From: Bugula neritina
Lineage: Eukaryota; Bryozoa; Gymnolaemata; Cheilostomatida; Bugulidae
Assembly: GCA_964035545.1 (NCBI GenBank)
Contig: OZ037770.1
Coordinates: 10,566,973 to 10,630,972, forward strand
Reading direction: 5' to 3'
DNA: 64,000 bases
The translations under genes were made by a program, and so were the position numbers. The notes below the pieces were generated by a model. It was not told the DNA's origin. It ran no database searches and saw only the letters and a list, made by a program, of their open reading frames with translations. Each line of letters begins with the position of its first letter. Position 1 is the stretch's first letter. This document shows, piece after piece, positions 41,484-55,516 of this stretch.

Positions 41484-44400
41484 AACCAATTGCAGTAGAT
41501 TTCTGCATTTTCTAATACTTCTTAAATTTATACCTAAAATAGTGCTGTCTTAAGAAAATGACACTAGCTGCTGTTTTCATGTATGTGCCCCAATTGTATA
41601 TAATGCTGTTGATTTGTTTAGTGCTTTTTCTATTTGTTTGTTATATAACTTTTCTTTTATGGTTGTTGCCAGCACCTAAAGCATTATTCATTATATAGTG
41701 TCAATTAATTTCTACTCACAGTTTTACTGTTACATAGTTTATAAAGCCCTTGTGTCAACTTTTCTAGATATCCTGGTTAAAATTGTTCTACTTGATGAAT
41801 GGCATAGGGCATATGCAATAGCAAAACAGTTGCAGGCTGTTTTGGAAAAAAAATTGTGCATATAACCTTTATTTTATACATGTTATTTAGGCTTTGGTAG
41901 AACTGTTGGAGAGCCTTCCTCTTGAATAAAGCTACTCAACTTCCCGGATTCTACTTTATTGACATTAACCCACTACCTACAAAACGCCTTGAAATTTAGC
42001 TAATAAATTATGTATTTTGTGATTTTTTTTAAATGTACAATGTTATGTATAAATTACAATCAGTTTATATATATATACATGTCTTTTACTACTTAGTATT
42101 ACGGTGTAAAAAGCATTTCAGGGTTAACAATTTAATTAATTGGCCCAAACAGTAATTATGTATAATACAGATTTGCAGATGCTTTAAATGAACCCAAAAA
42201 GCTGATGTTGTTAAACAGTGTACAAAATAGTCACCTCATATCAGCCAGACATGCTTAGTCATTACCTAGCATTAAAATCATATTATGAATGCAGTCAAGT
42301 TTTGATATGCATCCCTATTATTGATAGTTTGTGAACCAGCAATTAAATATCAAGAAGCAATATTACTAACCAATGTGCTGGTTAAAGAGTTTCAAGTTGT
42401 AGTTATAGTATCAAACTATTATAATGGCATAAAAACTATCAGTTAAAACATCTTATTAATATTTACTACAGGAATACATATTATAGGTGTGCTAAAAATC
42501 TGGTAGAAGCATCAATTATTTTAGATGTTTTGGATTTAGTATCTCTGTACTATAATGTAATATACAGAACATCAGGTGCTGTCTCCACAGTGCATTGATG
42601 GCACTAATGAATATTAATACATGCAGGCAGTGTTGGTAATGATTTATTGAAATAGGAGTTTAAAAACTGTTTAAACAACAATGAAAAGCCTGAGATTAGT
42701 CCAAGGAGAGGGGTATTTCAAGCTAGCAGATGAGCAATATAGATGCGAAAGTCTTGCCTAAAAATCATTATTGTTATATCTAGTCATTAATTTCTTGCAA
42801 TAGATCTATTTCACTATTGAGAAGAACAAAATTAGCTAGTAAACACTGTAATAGAGTCAAGGCACTTTGGCAGTGCTAGTTTAAAATAAACCTGGGATAG
42901 TCGAATAGCAGAAGTACTTTTTGATGCATAATATAATTATGTACAGCTTAAGATTTTGCAATACTGTGTTTTCAGTGCGATATTAATTTCAATAGCTACA
43001 TTAAAATAATGTACAATTCTAGCAAGTGATGCAAAATCTTCTAAGATGCTATGACTGTAGCAGTTTGCTACTAGTCTCAAGTAACAAACCAAATAGCCTT
43101 TCTTTGTGCCATCATCCAAATGCCAAACAAATAACTCATTCACTCTGTAACAACAAGGTGGTCTCCCAAGTAGATTGTTAGACATTTCAGGCATTAATAA
43201 CCAAAAGCTTTTCACTTTGGCATAATTGTATAGTTACCCAGCTAAATAAATAATGTATTCATGGTATTGTAATTCCAAGCCATGCATTTATCTGTGAATG
43301 CAGCTAAGTATTTAATACGGCCATATATTTATGTACTATGTAGCAATGCCTAATGTAGCTGTCAAGCTTCTACTTATACTCATTTTACTGATGCTTTACT
43401 TCTGATTACATGATTACAAACATAGCAGTTCAAACAAAATTATTTTAGATAGGAATAAATATAATGCTCCTAGCAAATGTTGTAAAACTATTTTCCAAAA
43501 ACATATACTTTGCAAAAAAACTTTTCAGAAAGTTATAATGCATTTATCATATTATTGTTTCATTTAAAAGTTATAATGATAGAATATTATACTTAAAACA
43601 CACTCAAATTTTTAGATTCTTGTAATATTGTTAAACAAGAGTTAACAGTAAGATTGGCTGTAGAGTAGAATGTTTAGCTGTTTGTACTGAAGCTAACAAG
43701 TAACTGGCATTAAAAAGAGATGTAGATAAAAAGTGACAGAATAACAACTGGCTTGTATATTGGTAGTGCAAAAAGCTGTATATAACAGTTTAAACAAATA
43801 CCCATTAGAATAAATGGTAACCCAGTACTTAAAATGTGGTATGTCATAATACATATTTGTGGTGTATTGACTAGGCTAGATCAACACATAGCACTATATA
43901 ATTGCTTTAGTATTTACAATTAGTTTGTGGTCTGGTGGAATTTGTTGATAGCCATTGTCTTTATTAACATAACAGTTTCATAAAATTAGCAGTTTTCCTT
44001 ATTCACCTAGTTAATTTTTAAGATTTATGTACAATATTTACATATTAGGATATAAAAAATATCTTCAACCAGTGAATATCAAAATAATGATTAAAGACAT
44101 ATTTTATGTCATATTTTTGTGGCAATCTAAATAATAAGCTGGTCTAAATTGTACTTGTGCAAACAGAACCAGCTCATGAATATATGTTGTCTTTTTTTAA
44201 CTTGACAGTTAATTTAATATGGATGTGTATTTTATACCTGCTTTTGTGTTTAAGGTGATAAAATTGCACTGGTAAGGTAAATAAACATTGCTTGTTTGAC
44301 GTGCTTTTACGTGGCATTGCATATTATGCTAAACTAATGGCCAGTTTTGCAGTAGCTTCACCATAACCTTCAAAAGAATGCAAATATCATCTAATTATTG

Positions 44401-47400
44401 TAAGCTTTTTAAGTTAATTTGTCTAGCTATAAACACATGTAAAACTATTAGGCTACTCCAATTTCACGATATACATAGCTCTATAATTCTGAAAAACTGC
44501 TAGGTAGAGTGGAAATTAAACATGATCTATTCATTGCTAAAGTATTACAGCTATGAATAATATATATGTGATTACCTGAGTGACATCACAATCTTCACTT
44601 GCTAAGTTAGTTTAAATACAGGAAAAAAAATTAATCTGGAGAAAGATTATATATGAGAAGCTGTTTTTGTAATAATTTCCTGCTCTAGGGTGATTTAGAA
44701 GAATTGTTTTAATGCAAAACTTTTGCATACATGAGTTGAATAAAATCATTGAGAGTTTTATGAAGGTCTATTTGTGTATAGGTAGCCCTAATGCATGTCA
44801 CAACTCAAGTTTTTAGATTTTATGTAATTTGTGGTGCAAAGTTGCAAATAAAAACCTTATTTTAATAATACTTAGACATATGCAAGCAATAAAGATAATG
44901 ACAAAAATGCTATAGTTGCTAATTAGCTAATATTACTTGCATATGATGCAAATATTTGTATGCATGCATGTTTAGTTTATTAGCATTGGTTAGATATAAT
45001 TGAATATATAGATTTGATGTGGAAATTGAAGAAAATCAATATGTTGTGTTCTATATACAACAACAGTTTTTACATTGGTTTGTTAAGTACTTCATAAATC
45101 ATTTATTACTTCATGCAATATTTGTTCCTGCAACTTTGCAGAGTGGCAAAACGCATTTCAAAGACATATATTAAGTGATTTTAATTATACTAGAATTTTC
45201 AAACCAAGAATTTTTGGGGAGTTTTCTTCTTCCTAAGACATATGTGGCAATTGAACACATAATAAGTTGTAGGCCACAACTCCTTTATACAACCTTGCAA
45301 GAAATTATGCAGCCATTTAAATAGAAAAGGAATTATTGAATTTATTTATTCAACATTATTAGTATTTTATAAATATTTGTTGCATTTAATTAATGAGCAT
45401 AAAATTTGTTTTACAAATACTGTAATTAACAGCATGGTAAAAATATATTATATATACTGGTATATATTTTGTATTGTATTAGATTTAGGCTACATTGCAA
45501 GACATTTATAATTAAAATGAGTTAATGCATGGCTAAGTTTAAATATCTTCGACTTATAGATTACATTTTTATGTGCTATAAAAATTTAACTCGTTTGTTA
45601 CGACATTTCTCCACGCATAAAAGCAAAACTTACGGCAAGAAATCCTTAGCTAGAAAGATAAATAATAATTTACTTTAATTACATCAAAAGCTAATATCAG
45701 CAAGCATTCTATATAAATAATGGGAATTTGCCTAGTGTAATTTTTCTTAAACTAGCTAAGCTTGCTTGGTACTTTAATAAGTTTATTGGCATAGTGTATT
45801 ATGTTATACTTATATATTTTTAAGACTTTAAGGAAAATGATGTTTTAGCTGCGTTATTCCTAATGCAAGCCTTATAAATTTACAATATATACTAAAATAT
45901 TATATTTGTAATTAGAAAGAAAACAAATTACTTTCATAAACTTATAATTATTGCATTCTGTTATTGTTAATGCTAGAATAACAAATTGAACACGGCATAT
46001 GCTTCCCTAACCAGATGCTTTTAAACGGATTAAAAATAATTTGTCAATTTCTAATTATGAGGAACAAACTCCTCGGTAGTTTCTACATTTGCGCATGATT
46101 TTATCAAGATAGGCTTGCTTTTGTGTCAACCTGTAGCCAGTGCAACTATACTTTATGTAACGAGTAAAACAGACTCATTTCAAAGTACACAGTCTAAAGG
46201 GTAGGAATTACTACAAAGAAAAGTGCCGGTTAAAAGTTAATTATAATTGGAAATAAGGTGAAATATCAGTCAGAAATTAAAAAGTGTCAACTAAAAAGGT
46301 GTATTGTTATTTCTTTTTGGCTTAATGAAAATGTTTTTTGAGGAAGAAGTACGAGAAACATCTAGGAGGGGTTCATATCCACCACTGGCGACAACCTGTT
46401 TATTGATGAAGAACTATCCAATGATAGTATAGTATTATGGTCTTTTGCCTTATAATTGGCTTTGATTTTTTTATGTCTAATTACGAGATACTAAACAGAT
46501 GCAAAGTATGTTGTGCATAGGCAGTTTTTTTATGTCTCTAAACAACATTCTAGGAAAATATATACTGAATTCTGCACATCATGCACAGTATATATCTGGT
46601 AAAAGGTTTATTCTGAAGACTATTGCAAGCTACTTCGAATGCACATTTAACAAATTTATGATAGTTGAAGGTAAATTAAAGTGAATTATAATTGAAAGGC
46701 CCCAGTCTCAGAAAAGATCTATCTTTATTGCTTTGTTTTTAATTGGATACAATGTAACAGGAAGTTTTTTGAAAGATATTAGAGTCAAACATAATTAAGC
46801 TGCGTAATTAAAACTAATAAATTTAAAACGAACAAACGGCAAAGGTCTATGTTATTTAAAGCTGCAAAGTTCTTCATTAAAGATTCATATGATTTTGAGA
46901 GCATAACTTCTGGGATGGTGAAGTCAAGGTCAGCGGACCGTCTATGGATGAAGTATGTTGCGGGTACAAATAGGGGCCTCCTTGCTGTATTGATTGGCCG
47001 GGGTTTTTTATCCTATAGAAAGTCAGGCTGCATGTCTCCTTACTAGCTTCAAGCTATCGAGCAGTACCCTTTTGCTTCTTATTTTTGTACTTCTTCGTTT
47101 TCCTTAGCTTAGCTTAGGATTTTTAATTTTTTCTTCTATATTTACTATTAGAAGCAATAAATTGAAACTAACAACAACAAAAGTATGATTGTGCTGCAGT
47201 ATACTCATTCGATCCTATAATTATTTTTGTGATCAAATAATTCAAATAAAGAATAAACTGTATAAATTGAATGTTTATTTTGTAGCCCATCTTCACTGGT
47301 TGGATTGTGCTAGAAGTTTGTAAGGTTTCAATTGTTCTGCTGGCAGTGAGCATAATGATATGGTGAGTCTTCCTAAATTGATTGCAACTATAGCTATTTA

Positions 47401-48302
47401 TATCACACTATAATAATAAAGTATCAGATACTATATAAGAATATACTTAGTTTATCTGCTAATAAAAAAAAACATCGACAAATAATAACTCTAAGAAAGA
47501 TCCAATATTTTTGTAATAGATGCAGAAAAATTTTTTTCATGATGAATTTAGCAAATTCCATTACAGTTTTGTTGTCATAAGGTTGTATTTTTATTGCAAA
47601 AATAATATTGCCACAATTAGACAATAATTGGCAGTAAGAATTAGCTTATTAAAATCAAGAGGTGCATTTTAAGGTAAAAAACTGAAGTTTTCACAATAAT
47701 TTTTGTACAAATATTCCTTAGAGTATATCAAATTATTTGTCAATAAATTATAATGCATTCACAACAACTGTTGCCATTTACATATACTGTATGCACATGG
47801 TGTACAAGCAATTACTGCATGTTTAAACTTAACCCATATTGTATGTTTATTGGTATATTAATTATTATATTGATTGATATATTGGCAAATGTATTGGTTT
47901 TTGTATTGATTTCATTAGTAATATCAGTGAATCAAAATACTTAATCTCAGTTTTTCCTTGTTTTCTTTTTAGTGATATGTGTAGTGAGCGAGATAAACAT
48001 TTGAGGGAAAAAGATGGCATGCAGGTGGAGGCTTCTTGAAAGTACTAGAATGAGAGACTTTGCAAGGATGGAAAGATTTTTTGTTTCTATAATAGTGAAT
48101 TTTGAGCTTAATTGACTCTATAGATATAAATAATTCAGGATTTTTGAGAAATAAATCCTTTGCAAAACTTGTATTACCATTTTTTTATTCCATTCTTTGT
48201 TTATTATTATATGCTTACAAAAAGTCTTTAAATGTGTATTATACTGCTTTTGTAAAGTTTAGCATGAAGTCATTTAATATGACTAACATGTAATTCTTCT
48301 AG
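41484..48302. other. Long AT-rich stretch without a recognisable gene
   Basis: Short frames only. The minus-strand frame 42937-43215 (with NELFVWHLDDGTKKGYLVCY) and the plus-strand frame 46849-47043 look slightly protein-like, but have no partner exons or recognised family, so neither is called. It is likely intergenic or intronic. Confidence 0.45.
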
Positions 48303-48413
<111 letters not shown>

Positions 48414-48839
48414 AAAATGTAAAAAAATTCAACTAAATGTCCTGTAAAAATGCATTTTTGCTCTAATCTTTACTTGTTCAAATTTAATAACAAGCAAGCT
48501 AAAATGAAAAATGCTTAATTAGTGAAGTTTTAGTGCATAAACTATGTAGGTCTTAGATAAGCAGTGTATCTATAATTAACTTATGAAAAATAATATTTGA
48601 ACCATCTGATATTGATACTAACATAGAACCAGATTTTGCTTATTAACTTAATTGTTTGTTATAATAATTAATTATTATTGCCTATAACTACAACACTTGC
48701 GTTACTACTGCAGACCTGTAACTGATATTATAGACTAAATCACTTTGACCACAGCAATAAACATTTTGGAAGTGTTTTTGAGATTTATTGAATATAATTA
48801 CACTCAATTGACAAGAGTTATATTCTTGTTATCACTCTG

Positions 48840-49728
48840 CAGTTATAGTGCATGTATGTTTTCTTACTTACATTTCATTTGTTCAATTGAGCAAAAAGGC
48901 ACATGCAAACGTTAAAAGCTGAAACTTAAAAGAATTCATTCTTTGTAAAAATATTTTCTTTTTGAATTTATTAGATAATATATGGTTCACTGTTCTTTAA
49001 TCTGCATGTGATTATTGCATAATTATGGCACTATGGTGTTTACGATGTTTTTCCCAATCTTCTTTTATTAGATATGAGAAGATAACTCTAAGACATGTAT
49101 ACAAAAAGTGGTTGAATATATCATAGAAAGCATCTAACTTTAAATTTCTAGTTCAAAATTGATTCTGCTTAGCACAACTGTATAAGTAATGAGAATATTA
49201 TGATATAATGCTTCCTCCTGCTACATGTTTAAAAAAGTATATAAAAAGAGAGATTTGTAAATAGCTAGTTTCTTCATTTGGCTATAGTGAACAGACAACT
49301 CACAACAACTTAATTTTTTTGCTTCTTAGTCTTTCAAAAAGCACAAGTAGTAGACTTTAGTAAAGTATAATAAATCAACATACTCATAACAATTTAGTAA
49401 TATTTTGAGCAAATCTACATTTAGTTGCTATGGTTTCAGTCTGTGAAGATCTATACTTTGACACATAAGTTTCTGATTTAAATATGCTTTGTACCTAGGA
49501 GATTAGCCAATGAAATTACTATTCAACACATTATATGTTCCTCAGCAATACCTATACACAGTGCTTGTTAACAAGAATTATATTCTACTAATTGTGCAGG
49601 TCAATGTTTGCTCTTTGATAGATCATAACCTTTTTTTATATTTTAGTTATGAAGGTTACTGCCAGCCACAATGCGGAAGGCTCAAAGAGTGAAAAAAGGA
49701 GAATGCATTCTATTTTAGACCTATATAG
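48840..49728 (+). pseudogene. Duplicated block B with an orphan first exon of the MS4A-like family
   Basis: Pieces of the paralog 5' region recur here in order: GTTTTTCCCAATCTT, TTAGATATGAGAAGATAACT (49067), TTAGCCAATGAAATTACTAT, and TGTGCAGGTCAATG. Then comes a first coding exon at 49649-49728 after acceptor TTTTAG. It encodes MKVTASHNAEGSKSEKRRM, matching the start of paralogs A and B (compare MKITAIPIAESSKRKKRG), but diverges after about 20 residues. It ends at an AG-GTAATT donor-like site that overlaps an in-frame TAA. None of the transmembrane exons follow. This looks like a partial tandem duplicate that has lost its body. Confidence 0.65.
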
Positions 49729-50269
49729 GTAATTTCAGGCAGTAAAATGCAGCTGTAAAAAATAACTCTTAAGTTTTTTGGTCATAAAAAACCAATATTA
49801 TGATGGCAGTAAAATAGAACTTAATAGAGTGTCTTGCCCCATGTATACTCTTCACATGCAGCCAATCGAATCCGTACATATTAGCTCACCAGAGTAGGTG
49901 AACATTGGTGATCACTGCCACTCACTGACTCCCGTCGAGAGGAATAGATATACTGATACTCTTAATACAGTCATATGTCTTAGTTTCATTACCTATTATT
50001 TTCTCCCCTGTCTAATATACATGTTCATGTTTCTTATAGGTATATTTTTCAGTCAACCAGTTTCATATGCCATGTTTCTATGAAATACCACATCGTATGT
50101 TTTCTTTACGCTATAATGATTAGCAAGTACTGAAATGACCTCTCTTGTAGAATCTCCAAACTCAATGCAATTGTTGTTTATAACAGATCTGGCTTTCTGA
50201 TAGCAAAGTCAACCAATAGGTGATTGATAATCTATCAATACCAAAATATCACATTATATGTTTTAATGC

Positions 50270-50700
50270 ACCTGTTTATTTGGAAGTTGACAAAAAGCAC
50301 ATGCAGCATATTATAACAGAAAGTTAAAAAGATTCATTTATTGTATTAATATATAATTTACTGTTTATTTAATTATAATGTAATTGTGATAGAGTGTGTG
50401 ATAGCATGCTTAAGCATTCAAGCAAGTTTAGATTGACCAACTCTAACATTTAGGTAAGCAACTATATAGTATATTATTATCTATATGATCAAAATAAAAA
50501 GAACTGGTAATATTTTTAAAAGAGTTATAGTATTGTAAAGTAATATTAAAAGATATAACAAAGGATTACATTTGCCCAAGTAAAGCATCTGCTATATATA
50601 CACACAGGCAGTGACTAAAATGACTTGTTGCCGATGTTTTTCCCAACTTTATTTCATTGTGCTGCATGTAGTTGATAGAAACCAGCTTTCCACAGAAAGT
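50270..50700 (+). repeat. Duplicated block C of the same 5' region
   Basis: Resembles 48880-49080: AAAAAGCACATGCA, GAAAGTTAAAAAGATTCATT, GATGTTTTTCCCAACTTTAT. It shows a further round of local duplication between block B and paralog B. Confidence 0.5.
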
Positions 50701-51839
50701 TAATGTTGGCTTTTCCATTCTAAAAATTTCTTGAGCTTCCATTCGCAGCTCAAAAAGTCAAAAACCATGTTTCTTTTAAATAACCACTTCAATTTGGTAC
50801 AAACAGCAAAGTGGTGAATGCAGCATCACTTTTATGCTTTCACTTAAATATAGTGCTGAAAACAAAAATTGTTTACTACTGAAGCTTTGATTTAATTCCC
50901 AATTTTTATGTGTGCTGCCAAGTTAGGTTTCATTGCCTGTGGTATATATAGTGTTTTGAATGTGAAAGCCTCACGGTGAACAAAGCAATGCGCAACTTCT
51001 ACATTGAGAATTTTTTTCCTTGCCAGCTGTACATGTCATGTTTTAAGTGTATAGAAATATTTATTATTGCAGACTAAAAAAAATTGCCATGTGAAAAAGG
51101 TTATATCATAAGTTACGAGTTGCAAGTTACAAGTGTGAGACACAAGTGTGTGGATAAGTGAAAAATGCTGGGTTTTTATATACCAGTCAGAAAAGATAGC
51201 TTTTATGTATAGTAGCTATAATGAATGTGGAGAAAAGCATAATATAGCTGGCCTAGCTGTAATGATAAGTGAAAAGCTATATCGTGCATTAGGGAAAAGA
51301 TTTCCCAGCTTATCTAAAGTCCCAACTGTACCAAACCTGGATTATAAATACACTTAATTCTTCCAAGTAAGCCCAGTTGTCTCAAAATATTGGTCAACAA
51401 CTGAGGTTAATGTTATAAGTAAAGGTTGATAAAACATAAAATGATATTCGATGAACTTTTCATGCCCGTAACATACCCTAAACTAATAATTCAGAAATAC
51501 TTACCTGTCTATAATAAGTAGAGTCATCCATCATGTTGTGTGGGGAAAATGGTGACTTTGATTATAGCAATTACTTTTTCTTTAATGTCTGCAGTATTTA
51601 CCTCTGGAACCAGGGTACAACTCAAAAAGCTGTTCACAAACTAAATGAATTTTTTGGAAAAAAATATTTCCCCTGAAAAGCCTAAATTTCCTTCTAAGGG
51701 GGAATTCCCTTAGCCATAGTTTTCTTCATTATTTGTGGTAAAGTAAACATAAAACTCATGACCCCAACCTAATCTTTCACTTCACTCTTTTCAAAGTAGT
51801 ATACATAGCAGGATAACTAATTGACATTTTTATATATAT

Positions 51840-52075
51840 TTTGACACATGAGTTTCTGATTTATATAGTTATTTTGTATGGTCGATGTTAGCCAATGATA
51901 TATGATTATTCAACACATTATATGTGCCTCAGCAATACTGATATAACAGCAGTGCTTGTTAACAATGAACTATATTCTACCTTTGCAGGTCACGGCATAC
52001 ACGTCAAGAGGTTTTCATGAATCTATGCTAATAGTAAGTGGCTGTAGTCTATTATAAAGAATTATTTTACTTCAT
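51840..52075 (+). repeat. Duplicated block D: 5' UTR exon region of paralog B
   Basis: Matches 49450-49600 (TTTGACACATGAGTTTCTGA, CAACACATTATATG, CTCAGCAATA, GCTTGTTAACAA) and 20160-20345. A candidate untranslated exon 51989-52033 (acceptor TTTGCAG, donor GTAAGT) contains GTTTTCATGAATC and corresponds to 20312-20340 of paralog A. It is likely the first exon of paralog B. Confidence 0.55.
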
Positions 52076-52078
52076 CTG

Positions 52079-52079
<1 letters not shown>

Positions 52080-52151
<72 letters not shown>

Positions 52152-52158
52152 ATATATA

Positions 52159-52192
<34 letters not shown>

Positions 52193-52218
52193 CATTTATA
52201 TATAATATATAATATATA

Positions 52219-52296
<78 letters not shown>
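52080..52296. repeat. (TA)n array with ATAATATATA higher-order units
   Basis: About 217 bp of TA dinucleotide interrupted twice by TATATAATATATAATATA blocks joined by ACATTTA. The partial duplication indicates recent slippage. It borders the Penelope-like remnant. Confidence 0.95.
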
Positions 52297-52302
<6 letters not shown>

Positions 52303-52750
52303 ATAGGTATACAAGAAACATTTAAAGGAATCCACCATCAAAAAGTAGCCGAAGCTCTTTACATTAAACAAATAAAACCACAACTTAATAAACAAAATTA
52401 CTCCATACCATTAAAACTATATCAATAAGCTCCACACTACTCAACTCTTACATAGTTTTATTAATCCATGCTGTTTTTATATTTGGGTATTTATTTTTTA
52501 GTCAACTCTAATTTATTTTTATGCAAAGAAATCATTATAATTTTTGACTTTTGTAATATAAATAAGATTATCTCCCTTAGTTTCAATAATTTACAATATA
52601 GCTGCCACTCTCTATTTTTTGTGTCATGCATAGTGGTTAACGTAATGTAATAATTTTTGAATTTCATCCATTGCTACTCTAAAGATGGGCACAGTGGTGC
52701 CCGAAATATCAGTATAACTACTCTGCCTAATAAAGTAATAAATCAACAAT
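52297..52750 (+). mobile_element. Penelope-like element 3' remnant
   Basis: A plus-strand frame from 52306 reads ETFKGIHHQKVAEALYIKQI, followed by KPQLNKQ and a stop near 52425. The HH-x-x-AEALYI-x-x-x-KP-x-LN pattern is the C-terminal end of the GIY-YIG endonuclease domain of Penelope-like retroelements. The following 300 bp end in a short sequence (52675-52714) resembling a hammerhead core. The reverse transcriptase part is absent, so this is a 5'-truncated copy starting at the (TA)n array, consistent with insertion into or next to the microsatellite. Confidence 0.75.
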
Positions 52751-53368
52751 GTTTCTCGTATACTCATTTATAATTAAATTACTAGCTCGTAAAGATATAT
52801 TTAGTCTAACTTTAGAGGTCAAAACGTTGTTAACTTATATAATATAATTCTCATCTAACACGTTATAGGCTGTTTCATTAAGTTCTCCAACAATGCTCTT
52901 ATATACTTAACTTCTTATTTTGATAAGACAGATAAAAAGACTGCCTCATGTACACTCAGTTTCATTTGTGTACCGATAAGTTATATTTGTCTTTCACATG
53001 GTCATTGAAAAACTATTTTGTTAGCCTAAATTGTACCACAGTTGAAATGAAAAATAATTTAGTTTCCTTTTCTGAAGCAGGATGTGGTCTATAAGGGTTA
53101 AAACCCTGGCCAATCGGTAAACACAAAGTCAGTAACTAGATTCTAGACAAATGCCAGCAGTGCAGTTCCTCAATGTATTTAGTTGGAATTGCTATTTTGC
53201 CACAATATAAGTAAATAACGAGACCTTAGCGTACTAAAGGCCCAACCACCACCAGGAGTTCTTGCAGAAATTACCAATTATAAATTCACAGGAGTTGTTT
53301 TGTTGTGACTAACCGTTGCAAAGTATAGCTAGAATAGTGTTTGCTATGTAACCTTTATTATTTCAGCT

Positions 53369-55049
53369 ATGAAGATTACTGCCATTCCAATCGCAGAAAG
53401 TTCAAAGAGAAAAAAAAGGGGAAATTCGTTTGTCTTTTTTACTGGCGGTGGTAGTCCGTTGAAGCCAAAGAAACCTATTATTGATGCATTGAAGACTGAA
53501 ACTACCAAATCTCCTGATCTATCAATCATAGAAGCTGGCAATAAAAGTCAAGAGGATGAGGATATTTTGCCAAAGTAAGGCATATACGCAGTTTAAACTT
53601 TTTTCTGTTATTTATTATATAGGTATATAGAGCTGTTGTCGCCTGATATCATATCATACCAATGATAGCATTAAATTCATGAGACCAAATTTTTCATAGA
53701 ATATTGTTATATCTCAGGTCAACAGTCTTTGAATTTAAAAGTGGTTAGTTTTAAATTTTGGATAACTAAATAAATTTCAAAGAACTTTGGCTGTTTGTTC
53801 TTCATTAAAACTTTTTTCCAAGAATCATTATATATGGGTCAGAAACTCACTAAAAGTTCTGCTTTAACACTGAGTTCTAAAAGCATTCTCTAAAAATAAA
53901 AAAGTAACTTTTCAAAAAATGCTAGTGCAACTATAACATATACTCTCAAGTAAATACATTTAATTTATGCTTTCGTGCAAAAAGCAGACTGCTTATTGTC
54001 ATTATTTTGTAATCTTCAGATATAAACTTGTCTATACCTACCTTTCTTAGAATTAACCACATGAGTACTTTTTTGTAAGTTATCGCATTGAAATCTGGAA
54101 ATAAATTTTTGCTACATTTACAACCTCATACAGTCCGTACCCCATGCGTGGCGCATTCAACTTGTGGTAAACTTTCAGTGAGTATTATTTCATTGTTTTA
54201 GGCATGCGGTATCCCAGTCTAGTATACATGCAAGAAATAGAAATAAATAATTAAACCCAGTTAAAACTTTCAGCCAATACTACTTATAGTGATGAGCTTG
54301 CTCATCATTGAGTTAGATCACATTATACAAAAAACCTTCTCAAGGAATAAACTTCATATAATTGCTATTAGTGGCTTAATGCAATTAATTAATAAATATA
54401 GGATGATATTTTAGTTTATACATTTTTTTATGACATCTTCTGTTTAATTCACCGATGTTTCCATATAGGATCGTAGCCGCTCTAATTGCATATGGGATTC
54501 TGCTGATTATGGCTGAGATTCCATCCCTTTACTGGACAATACAGCTGAACGACAATAAATTAGTTCATTTTCCTGATTTAACTAATATGACATGCGAATG
54601 TAGTCTTCGGCTGGCAAGTAACTTATTAGTAAGTTTCCGTGTCCTTTCACAGTAAATATGATCATTTCTTAACAATTCTGTTTCTATAAAACAACATATA
54701 TTAGCTAAAATTTGACTTTTTTACCCTAATAATGTTGCCAATAATTTACCAAGCAAAGTAGATTTTTGAAAAGATTACTTTCGGTTGATATCTAACCAAG
54801 CATTTCAAAAACTAGTGCTAATAAATTGTAAGTTTTATATAGTGAGTGAAATAACTACAAAATAGTCAAAGTATACTACAAATGGAATAGGCTTAGATAT
54901 TTATATATATATATAGATGTAGTTATATAATACTACAATACTGCATGCATGGTTGACTGCAATGTACTACATAATACATTTTAATTTAGATGGTGATTTG
55001 TGGTGGATATGGTTTGATGGCAGCAGTAAAGAAGAAAAAAGAGTTATTG
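53369..55049 (+). CDS. MS4A/CD20-like membrane protein, paralog B (cut by assembly gap)
   Basis: Exons 53369-53574, 54469-54628 and 54990-55049 join in phase (2, 0, 0) with strong GT-AG sites. The start MKITAIPIAESS follows acceptor TTTCAG. The N-tail is Ser/Lys/Glu-rich. TM1 is IVAALIAYGILLIMAEIPSL then YW, followed by a loop with NMT and CEC, then TM2 LLMVICGGYGLMAA followed by KKKK. Exon order, lengths and phases match paralog A, showing tandem duplication. The TM3 exon is uncertain: a hydrophobic stretch at 55231-55290 (MAFCGTLFPLQIAI) resembles paralog A exon 4 but has no clear acceptor, and it runs into the gap. Right of the gap lies a viral-type element on the other strand. Confidence 0.6.
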
Positions 55050-55290
55050 GTAATACTAATTGAATAACGAAGTGTGTCTTTTCTGGCAATGTAAACTTAA
55101 TCGGTATAATTCAAATGTTGCACTGGAATGAGATTTTTCTTCTGATATTAAAGAAATAAATTTTTTAATTTTATAGTGAACAAGTCTTTAAACATGACTT
55201 GACCATTTGACCATTTGACCATTTACAAATATGCATGGCATTTTGTGGCACATTATTTCCGCTGCAAATTGCCATAAATTTGGTTTTTAT

Positions 55291-55490
55291 NNNNNNNNNN
55301 NNNNNNNNNNNNNNNNNNNNNNNNNNNNNNNNNNNNNNNNNNNNNNNNNNNNNNNNNNNNNNNNNNNNNNNNNNNNNNNNNNNNNNNNNNNNNNNNNNNN
55401 NNNNNNNNNNNNNNNNNNNNNNNNNNNNNNNNNNNNNNNNNNNNNNNNNNNNNNNNNNNNNNNNNNNNNNNNNNNNNNNNNNNNNNNNNN
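55291..55490. other. Assembly gap (200 N)
   Basis: Exactly 200 undetermined bases, probably a placeholder of unknown true length. It separates host paralog B from the integrated element and hides the left end (terminal inverted repeat, target duplication) of that element. Confidence 1.
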
Positions 55491-55516
55491 CAAAACTTCT
55501 AACAATTGAAGAGTGT

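Noticed and set aside
42937-43215. 92-aa minus frame with WHLDDGTKKGYLVCY
   Set aside because: It looks somewhat protein-like but has no partner exons, no recognised domain and a poor start context.
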